Source: Shewanella seohaensis
GTDB taxonomy: Bacteria; Pseudomonadota; Gammaproteobacteria; Enterobacterales; Shewanellaceae
Length of the DNA: 64,000 nt
NCBI RefSeq assembly: GCF_025449215.1
Contig: NZ_CP104900.1
Location: 248,001-312,000, forward strand
Reading direction: 5' to 3'
Below are positions 52,681 to 64,000 of this stretch, one piece after another (the stretch's first letter is position 1; every line of letters starts with the position of its first letter). Both the position numbers and the translations under genes were made by a program. The notes under the pieces are model-generated. The model was given only the letters and a program-made list of their open reading frames with translations. It did no database searches and had not been told where the DNA came from.

Positions 52681-55600
52681 TTAATCTTGGCTACCAGCCA
52701 GGTTTAAGAGGTCAGCAAGATTTTGTTCCGCTTCACTTGCAGTGATCTTATTCACTACAACTGGCTCGTCTTTCTTAGCACGGGCATCGTTACGGGTCTT
52801 GTGATAAGCATAACCAGTACCGGCTGGGATCAGACGGCCAACGATTACGTTTTCTTTCAGACCACGTAAGTTATCAGACTTACCACCTACGGCAGCTTCT
52901 GTCAGTACGCGAGTTGTTTCTTGGAACGATGCTGCAGAGATAAACGATTCTGTTGCCAGAGACGCTTTGGTAATACCCAGCAGTTCACGTTCGAAGGTCG
53001 CAGGCACTTTGCCTTGTTCGATCAGGTCGCGGTTAGCGATCTTCACGCGAGACACTTCTACTTGTTCGCCTTCTAAGAACTCACTGTCACCCGCAGAGGT
53101 GATCACGCACTTACGCAGCATTTGACGGATGATCACTTCGATATGTTTATCGTTGATCTTCACGCCTTGTAGACGGTATACGTCTTGTACTTCATTCACA
53201 ATGTAGTTTGCTACGTTGTGGATACCACGTAGACGCAGAATGTCGTGTGCAGCTTCTGGACCGTCGGCGATCACTTCACCGCGTTCTGACTTTCTCACCT
53301 TCGAACACGTTCAGGTTACGCCACTTAGGAATCATCTCTTCGTACTGTTCACCGCCATCCGCTGGTGTGATCACTAGACGACGCTTACCTTTGGTCTCTT
53401 TACCGAAGGAGATAGTACCTGAGATTTCTGCCAGAATCGCAGGCTCTTTTGGCTTACGCGCTTCGAACAAGTCAGCAACGCGCGGTAGACCACCGGTAAT
53501 ATCGCGAGTCTTAGACGATTCTTGTGGAATACGTGCTAACGCGTCACCCACGGCAATTTGTGCATTATCGTCTTGGTTAACAATCGCACTGCCTGGTAGG
53601 AAGTACTGAGCTGGTACTTCGGTACCTGGGATCATCAGGTCACTGCCATCGGCCCCAACCAGACGAATCATTGGGCGCATCTCTTTACCAGCAGAAGGAC
53701 GTTGACCCACGTCTAGCACCACGATTGAAGATAGACCCGTTAGTTCGTCGGTTTGACGTGTCATGGTGACACCTTCAATCATATCGACAAACTTAATGCT
53801 ACCCGCTACTTCAGTAACGATTGGGTGAGTATGCGGATCCCAGTTAGCGATGATATCACCCGCTTCTACCGATGCATCTTCTAGCTTCTCCAGGATAGTA
53901 CCGTAAGGCACCTTGTAACGCTCTTTCTCACGACCCAGCTCATCGATAATCGCGATTTCAGATGAACGCGATACGATAACCAGCTTACCGTCAGTGTTAG
54001 TCACGTGCTTAGCGTTGTGCAGTTTCAACGAACCAGAGTTCTTCACCTGTACGTTGTTCTCTGCAGATGCTCTCGATGCCGCACCACCAATGTGGAAGGT
54101 ACGCATCGTCAGCTGTGTACCAGGCTCACCGATTGACTGAGCAGCAACAACACCGATAGCTTCACCTTGGTTGATCAGATGACCACGAGCCAAGTCACGA
54201 CCGTAACACGCCGCACATACACCGAAATCAGTGTCACAGCTAATTACTGAACGTACGATAACTTCATCGATAGAGTGCTCTTCGAGCTTGTCACACCAAG
54301 CCTCGTCAAGCAGCGTGTTGCGTGGAGCAAGCACATCTTCAGTACCTGGGTACAGAACATCTTCTGCAACCACACGGCCCAGAACACGCTCACGTAACGC
54401 CTCAACTACGTCACCACCTTCAATCAGCGGCTTCATGGTCAGACCTTCGTGGGTACCACAATCTTCTTCGATAACGACTAAGTCTTGTGCAACGTCAACC
54501 AGACGACGAGTCAGGTAACCCGAGTTCGCTGTCTTCAATGCCGTATCCGCTAGACCCTTACGCGCACCGTGAGTAGAGATAAAGTACTGGAGTACGTTTA
54601 GACCTTCACGGAAGTTCGCCACGATTGGGGTTTCGATGATCGAGCCATCTGGCTTAGCCATCAGACCACGCATACCCGCTAGCTGACGAATCTGTGCAGC
54701 ACTACCACGAGCGCCTGAGTCGGCCATCATGTAGATGCTGTTGAACGAAGCTTGTGTCTCTTCTTCGCCATCACGGTTAATCACTGTCTCAGTAGACAGG
54801 TTATCCATCATCGCTTTAGAAACCTTTTCGTTCGCACTTGCCCAGATATCGATAACCTTGTTGTAACGCTCACCGGCGGTCACCAGACCCGACTGGAACT
54901 GCTCCTGGATCTCAAGCACTTCAGCTTCTGCATCAGCAACTAAGGTGTACTTCTCAGCTGGGATCACCATGTCGTTGATACCTACAGAGGCACCAGAGAT
55001 AGTGGCGTAACGGAAACCGGTATACATCAATTGGTCAGCAAAGATAACAGTATCTTTCAGACCCAACTGACGGTAACAGGTGTTCAGTAGCTTAGAGATC
55101 TGCTTCTTGCCCATGTTTTGGTTAACCAGATCAAATGACAAACCTGCTGGTAGAATTTGTGACAGCAGAGCACGACCAACAGTAGTATCAACGATACGAC
55201 GTTGTTCAGTACGCTCACCATTGTCACCGATAACGGTTTCAGTGATACGCACTTTCACGCGGGCATGCAGTTCAGCAGCGCCAGTTGCGTAAGCTTTTTC
55301 AACTTCTGCAACTGACATAAAGTACATACCTTCACCGCGGCCGTTGATACGCTCACGGCTGGTGTAGTACAGACCCAATACAACGTCCTGTGACGGTGTG
55401 ATCACCGGCTCACCGTTTGCAGGTGACAGAATGTTGTTGGTCGACATCATGAGTGAACGTGCTTCAAGCTGAGCTTCCAGTGTTAACGGTACGTGAACCG
55501 CCATTTGGTCACCGTCGAAGTCAGCGTTATAGGCCGCACACACCAATGGGTGTAACTGAATCGCTTTACCTTCAATCAGTACAGGTTCGAACGCCTGAAT

Positions 55601-56899
55601 ACCCAATCTGTGCAGTGTTGGTGCACGGTTAAGCATTACTGGGTGTTCGCGGATCACGTCATCAAGTACGTCCCAAACCTCAGGTACTTCGCGCTCAACC
55701 ATCTTCTTAGCCGCTTTAATGGTTGTCGCTAAGCCGCGACCTTCAAGCTTGCCATAGATGAATGGCTTAAACAGTTCCAGTGCCATCTTCTTAGGAAGAC
55801 CACACTGATGTAGACGCAGAGTAGGACCAACGGTAATTACCGAACGACCAGAGTAGTCAACACGCTTACCGAGCAGGTTCTGACGGAAACGACCTTGCTT
55901 ACCTTTGATCATATCGGCCAAAGATTTAAGCGGACGCTTGTTAGAACCCGTAATAGCACGACCACGACGACCGTTATCTAATAGCGCATCGACAGACTCT
56001 TGCAGCATACGTTTTTCGTTACGTACGATGATGTCCGGCGCAGCTAAATCTAACAGACGCTTCAAACGGTTGTTACGGTTGATCACGCGGCGGTACAGAT
56101 CGTTCAGATCTGAAGTCGCGAAGCGGCCGCCATCGAGCGGTACCAGCGGACGTAAGTCAGGTGGTAACACAGGCAGTACTTTTAAGATCATCCACTCTGG
56201 CTTGTTGCCTGAAGTGAAGAAAGCTTCAATGAGCTTTAGACGCTTAGTGACTTTCTTACGACGAGTCTCAGAGTTGATCGATGGCAGCTCTTCGCGCATC
56301 TCTTCAATCTCTTTCTCAAGATCGATAGCACGTAGCAGCTCTAATACCGCTTCGGCACCCATCTTAGCTTCAAACTCATCACCGTACTCTTCGAGTGCGT
56401 CCAGATAGTTTTCTTCAGTCAGCATTTGGCCGCGCTCAAGGCTGGTCATGCCAGGCTCGATCACTACGAAAGATTCGAAGTAAAGTACGCGCTCGATATC
56501 ACGCAGAGTCATATCCAGCATCAAACCGATACGAGACGGAAGTGATTTCAAGAACCAAATGTGTGCCACTGGGCTAGCGAGATCGATGTGACCCATACGC
56601 TCACGACGCACTTTAGTCTGGGTAACTTCTACGCCACACTTTTCACAAATCACACCACGGTGCTTTAGACGCTTATACTTACCGCATAAACACTCGTAGT
56701 CTTTAACTGGACCAAAAATACGCGCACAGAACAAACCTTCACGCTCAGGCTTGAAAGTACGGTAGTTGATGGTTTCTGGCTTCTTAACTTCACCAAATGA
56801 CCAAGAGCGGATCAGATCTGGCGACGCTAGGCCGATCTTGATGCCGTTAAATTCTTCAGTCTTGCTTTGCTGTTTCAGAAACTTTAATAAGTCTTTCAC
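52681..56899 (-). CDS. rpoC: RNA polymerase subunit beta', frame broken near 3' end as read
   Basis: About 1,405 residues when corrected. The N-terminal zinc site ([24 protein letters not shown]), the catalytic [12 protein letters not shown] and the bridge/trigger regions are present. The frame breaks after FEGEKV, where an extra base at 53287-53288 turns the expected EKVERGEVI into EKVRTR-stop. Removing it joins the C-terminal 205 residues ([15 protein letters not shown] onward). It is essential, so the break is probably an error. Follows rpoB by 83 bases. Confidence 0.97.
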
Positions 56900-56982
56900 G
56901 TTTCTCTCCTGAAGGAGTTAAACCAGGTGCTCCGCTCTCACGGAGCACCGTTCTATTGCCAAACGCGGCCAAATACCTGCGC

Positions 56983-61021
<4,039 letters not shown>

Positions 61022-61187
61022 GGGTTTCCTCTGATTGCGAGATATGACCAAGACTGAAACAATAGTCATTAAATTCAGCACGTTTGCCCATCACCGTTGA
61101 TGGCAAGAACCTAACCAATAATCTCTGCTAGGAACTGCGAAATCTGGCGACAAACGGTGAAAAAAAAATCGCCTACGCTTACAGCGC

Positions 61188-61219
61188 AAAAAAGGCCGAC
61201 GGTTAAAAAACCGCCAGCC
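61188..61219 (-). terminator. Attenuator between rplL and rpoB
   Basis: On the transcribed strand GGCTGGCGGTT pairs with AACCGTCGGCC (two G-U pairs that do not form from the other strand) and is followed by T6. Partial termination here sets the ratio of ribosomal to polymerase subunits in relatives. The rest of the 237-bp gap has no gene. Confidence 0.8.
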
Positions 61220-61258
61220 TCCGCCCAATTGGCTTGGGTGAGTAAGTTAGATAATAGC

Positions 61259-61627
61259 TTACTTGATCTCTACTGCAGCACCAGCTTCAACCAGTTCAGT
61301 CTTAAGAGCTTCAGCTTCTTCTTTAGAAACGCCTTCTTTAACAGCTACTGGAGCAGCTTCAGCCATACCTTTGGCTTCTTTCAGGCCTAGACCTGTAGCG
61401 CCACGGATGGCTTTAATTACTGCAACTTTGTTGTCGCCGTGAGCAGTAAGAATTACGTCGAATTCTGTTTGTTCTTCAGCAGCAGCGCCTGCATCAGCAC
61501 CACCAGAAACAACAGCAGCAGCGGCAGATACGCCGAACTTCTCTTCCATTGCTTCGATTAGTTCAACAACTTCCATTACAGACATTTCTGCAAGGGCTTC
61601 TAAGATTTGGTCTTTAGTGATAGACAT
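61259..61627 (-). CDS. rplL: 50S ribosomal protein L7/L12
   Basis: 122 residues. N-terminal dimerisation region, Ala/Gly-rich hinge ([20 protein letters not shown]) and C-terminal factor-binding domain ([23 protein letters not shown]). 55 bases after rplJ. Confidence 0.98.
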   Translation of the reverse strand: MSITKDQILEALAEMSVMEVVELIEAMEEKFGVSAAAAVVSGGADAGAAAEEQTEFDVILTAHGDNKVAVIKAIRGATGLGLKEAKGMAEAAPVAVKEGVSKEEAEALKTELVEAGAAVEIK

Positions 61628-61682
61628 AACAAATGTTTCCTAATTGTACTGAATTCAATTTTATTAAGCAGCCAGCTTAAAA

Positions 61683-62180
61683 TTAAGCAGCTTCTTTCTG
61701 ATCGCGTAGAGCGGCCAGAGTACGAACGAACTTGCCAGCTGATGCTTCTTTCAGAGTCATCATGAACTGTGCTAGTGCTTCTTCGTATGTTGGTAGTTTT
61801 GCTAAACGATCAATGTCGCTTGCAGGGATGAAATTCCCTTCAAAGGCTGCGCCTTTGATTTCAAATTTCTCTTGCGCTTTAGCAAAGTCTTTTAACAGAC
61901 GAGCTGCAGCACCTGGGTGCTCATTAGAGAATGCAATCAAAGTAGGACCAGTAAACGTCTCAGCTAGGCACTCAAAAGCAGTACCTTCAACAGCGCGACT
62001 AGCCAAAGTGTTACGTACTACACGTACATAAACACCAGATTCACGAGCTTTTTTACGAAGACCGGTCATATCACCTACAGTTACACCGCGAGAATCAGCG
62101 GCTACTGCAGATAAAGCACCTTTGGCAGCTTCGTTGACTTCAGCAACAATCGCTTTTTTGTCTTCGAGTCTTAATGCCAT
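61683..62180 (-). CDS. rplJ: 50S ribosomal protein L10
   Basis: 165 residues from the ATG of [17 protein letters not shown]; upstream in-frame ATGs are not used. The start is preceded by CAGGAGTAAAGCC. It is the autoregulator of the operon, in complex with L7/L12. Confidence 0.97.
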   Translation of the reverse strand: MALRLEDKKAIVAEVNEAAKGALSAVAADSRGVTVGDMTGLRKKARESGVYVRVVRNTLASRAVEGTAFECLAETFTGPTLIAFSNEHPGAAARLLKDFAKAQEKFEIKGAAFEGNFIPASDIDRLAKLPTYEEALAQFMMTLKEASAGKFVRTLAALRDQKEAA

Positions 62181-62299
62181 TGGCTTTACTCCTGGATTCA
62201 ATCTAGGGAATTCCCTAGCAATTACCATACTAAATACTTATGTATTTAGTGACTTACGGTGCAGATTATCCAGTAAAAAAATTTAGCTGGGGCCTGACA

Positions 62300-62397
62300 C
62301 CGTCTACGCAGGAAATTAAGTAAACCGTTAAAGTAAACACCTGCGGTCTTGGACGGAAGCCTAATTAATGATGCATTAAGCATCAAAAACAGGCTTC
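62300..62397 (-). promoter_or_regulatory. L10 leader (kink-turn type) upstream of rplJ
   Basis: On the transcribed strand CCGTC and GACGG pair, then an asymmetric internal loop, then GCAGG and CCTGC pair, as in the L10-binding kink-turn leader of gammaproteobacteria. Upstream of it a second stem AAGCCT / AGGCTT encloses TGATGC / GCATCA. L10(L12)4 feedback is established for the class; use here is inference. Confidence 0.75.
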
Positions 62398-62415
62398 AAC
62401 CCACAAAGTGCGCGC

Positions 62416-62444
62416 ATTATAGACTAATGCACGCACCTTGTAAA
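62416..62444 (-). promoter_or_regulatory. Promoter of the rplJL-rpoBC operon
   Basis: On the minus strand TTTACA, 17 bases, perfect TATAAT, then the discriminator GCGCGC. It begins one base after the (corrected) rplA stop codon, giving a transcript start near 62409. Confidence 0.85.
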
Positions 62445-62445
62445 A

Positions 62446-63146
62446 TTAGTTAGCTGTTTCGAGAGAAGCTTGGTCAACCGCAACACCTGCACCCATAGTG
62501 GTAGAGATGCTTACTTTTTCACGTATACACCTTTTGCAACTGCAGGCTTAGCCTTTTTCAGTGCAGAGATTAACGCTTCCAAGTTTTCTTTCAGTTGAAC
62601 AGGTGTGAAGTCCACTTTACCGATGGTAGTGTGGATGATACCGTTCTTATCGTTACGGTAGCGAACCTGACCAGCTTTTGCATTCTTAACAGCTTCAGCA
62701 ACGTTAGGCGTTACAGTACCTGTCTTAGGGTTAGGCATCAGACCACGTGGGCCTAAGATTTGACCTAACATACCAACAACGCGCATTGCATCAGGAGATG
62801 CGATAACTACGTCGAAGTTCATTTCACCAGCTTTAATTTGCTCAGCAAGCTCGTCCATACCAACTAGCTCAGCACCAGCTTCTTTAGCGGCGTCAGCGTT
62901 AGCACCTTGAGTAAACACAGCAACACGTACATCACGACCAGTACCGTGTGGTAGTACAGTAGCACCACGAACGTTTTGGTCTGATTTACGTGGGTCAACA
63001 CCTAGGTTAACCGCAACGTCAACACTTTCAACGAACTTAGCAGTAGCTAGTTCTTTTAACAGAGCAACAGCTTCGTTGATGTCGTATAACTTAGTTGCTT
63101 CTACTTTTTCGCGGATTACGCGCATGCGTTTAGTTAGCTTTGCCAT
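62446..63146 (-). CDS. rplA: 50S ribosomal protein L1, frame broken near 3' end as read
   Basis: 233 residues when corrected. [22 protein letters not shown] and the signature [19 protein letters not shown] are present. As read the protein stops early after AKGVYVKK, at a five-T run on the plus strand (62515-62519). One more base continues it as [22 protein letters not shown], the conserved L1 C-terminus. Overlap-free with the rplJ promoter immediately downstream. Confidence 0.95.
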
Positions 63147-63150
63147 GATA

Positions 63151-63585
63151 TTAATCCTCTACTACCAAACCCATTGAACGCGCAGTACCTTCGATTGAGC
63201 GAGTCATCGCTTCAACATCAGCACCAGTCATATCGGCCGCTTTCAATTCAGCAATTTCTTGAATCTTAGCACGAGCGATAGTACCTACTTTCTGAGTGTT
63301 TGGACGTGGAGAACCTGATTTCAGGCCTGCAGCAGTCTTCAGTAAGTAAGAAGCAGGTGGAGTCTTAGTTTCAAAAGTGAAAGAGCGATCAGTGTAAACT
63401 GTGATCACAACTGGAATCGGCATACCTTTCTCCATTTTTTCAGTACGAGCGTTGAATGCTTTACAGAATTCCATGATGTTAACACCTTTTTGACCCAGAG
63501 CAGGACCAACTGGTGGTGAAGGGTTCGCAGAACCTGATTTCACTTGTAGCTTAATATAAGCATCAATCTTTTTGCCATCTGACAT
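63151..63585 (-). CDS. rplK: 50S ribosomal protein L11
   Basis: 144 residues, with [35 protein letters not shown] and the C-terminal rRNA-binding domain. [10 protein letters not shown] replaces the commoner MAKK start, adding two residues. Four bases before rplA. Confidence 0.97.
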   Translation of the reverse strand: MSDGKKIDAYIKLQVKSGSANPSPPVGPALGQKGVNIMEFCKAFNARTEKMEKGMPIPVVITVYTDRSFTFETKTPPASYLLKTAAGLKSGSPRPNTQKVGTIARAKIQEIAELKAADMTGADVEAMTRSIEGTARSMGLVVED

Positions 63586-63641
63586 TTCCTCAGTTTGGGT
63601 TCAAACGCGCATCAGCGACATGCCGACGTGCTCCCCGAAAA

Positions 63642-63682
63642 CAACGGGTGCGGATTATATAGAAATCCGCACCCGTTGCCAA
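63642..63682 (-). promoter_or_regulatory. rplKA promoter inside a 15-bp inverted repeat
   Basis: A perfect repeat CAACGGGTGCGGATT / AATCCGCACCCGTTG (63642-63656 and 63664-63678) with a 7-base loop lies between nusG and rplK. On the minus strand TTGGCA (63677-63682), 17 bases and TATAAT (63654-63659) form a near-consensus promoter that shares the same bases. The hairpin could also stop nusG transcripts, though it lacks a good T-tract. Confidence 0.7.
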
Positions 63683-63705
63683 ACGGATTTTTGTATTTAA
63701 TTTAA

Positions 63706-64000
63706 TCAGCCTTTTTCGACTTGACTAAAATCGAGCTCAACAGGTGTAGAACGACCAAAGATCATTACCGACACTTTTACGCGGCTCTTGTCATAATCCA
63801 CTTCTTCAACAGTACCGTTAAAGTCAGCAAATGGACCATCACAAACACGCACCACTTCGCCCGGCTCGAAAATAACACGGTGAGTCGGTGAAGCTGTGGT
63901 TTCTTGTAAGCGACGCAGAATTGCATCCGCTTCTCTATCTGAAATTGGGGCAGGACGATCAGAAGTTCCGCCAATAAAGCCTAAAACACGCGGGATGCTT
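63706..64000 (-). CDS. nusG: Transcription termination/antitermination factor NusG, 5' end outside the window
   Basis: About 98 C-terminal residues. [19 protein letters not shown] of the NGN domain leads through a linker into a KOW domain ([32 protein letters not shown]) and ends [17 protein letters not shown]. The frame is unbroken, and its start lies beyond base 64000, so no start codon is seen. It precedes rplK, as in the secE-nusG-rplKAJL-rpoBC order. Confidence 0.95.
   Translation of the reverse strand, partial: SIPRVLGFIGGTSDRPAPISDREADAILRRLQETTASPTHRVIFEPGEVVRVCDGPFADFNGTVEEVDYDKSRVKVSVMIFGRSTPVELDFSQVEKG

Overview
The window looks like a gammaproteobacterial chromosome of the genus Shewanella. 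It carries the ccm cytochrome c maturation cluster with a small ScyA-type cytochrome c5, an SHP/DHC/cytochrome b electron-transfer cluster, Cpx and NtrBC systems, and a classic rpoBC-str-S10-spc-alpha ribosomal superoperon. The genus call is inference from protein content and gene order; no database was searched. I see no mobile element, prophage, CRISPR array or foreign-looking island.

Layout. 1-2.1 kb: end of glnL, then glnG (nitrogen control). 2.2-4.8 kb: an outer-membrane barrel, an unknown protein, the metal exporter fieF and cpxP. 4.9-7.2 kb: cpxRA, with phased CpxR half-sites between cpxP and cpxR. 7.25-11 kb: an AcoR-type sigma-54 activator divergent from aldehyde dehydrogenase exaC, which has a textbook -24/-12 promoter. 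11-13.8 kb: an SDR oxidoreductase, a LysR regulator, an unknown protein and a VanZ-like protein. 14-18 kb: cytochrome b, SHP, diheme cytochrome c, a PepSY protein and a two-component system, then a DUF1993 protein. 18.7-24.2 kb: an rRNA operon on the minus strand (16S-23S-5S-tRNA-Asp, no spacer tRNA) with tandem promoters. 24.3-33 kb: cytochrome c maturation split into ccmFGH-tlpA (minus), ccmI (plus), scyA (minus) and ccmABCDE (plus). 33.1-34.1 kb: a solitary substrate-binding protein. 34.2-64 kb, all minus strand: nusG, rplKA, rplJL-rpoBC, rpsLG-fusA-tuf, the S10, spc and alpha operons. Recognisable controls there include an L10-type leader, the S4/alpha pseudoknot region, an S10-type leader hairpin, an rplL-rpoB attenuator and several near-consensus promoters with GC-rich discriminators.

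The ccm genes build the c-type cytochromes encoded here (ScyA, SHP, DHC). The Cpx, NtrBC, AcoR and QseBC-like regulators give envelope, nitrogen, aldehyde and redox control. The 30-kb ribosomal block plus rrn is the growth-rate-controlled core.

The most important thing for a reader: eight single-base frame breaks interrupt seven genes. Four of those genes are essential (rpoB, rpoC, fusA, rplA); the others are acoR (twice), the cytochrome b gene and the unknown gene at 12883-13370. Six are one-base losses in homopolymers and two are one-base gains. Correcting each by one base restores full family length. I read these as sequencing or assembly errors, so the genes should be treated as intact until checked. 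I did not find a convincing undescribed system; the SHP/DHC/PepSY/two-component cluster is the best candidate for under-explored biology.
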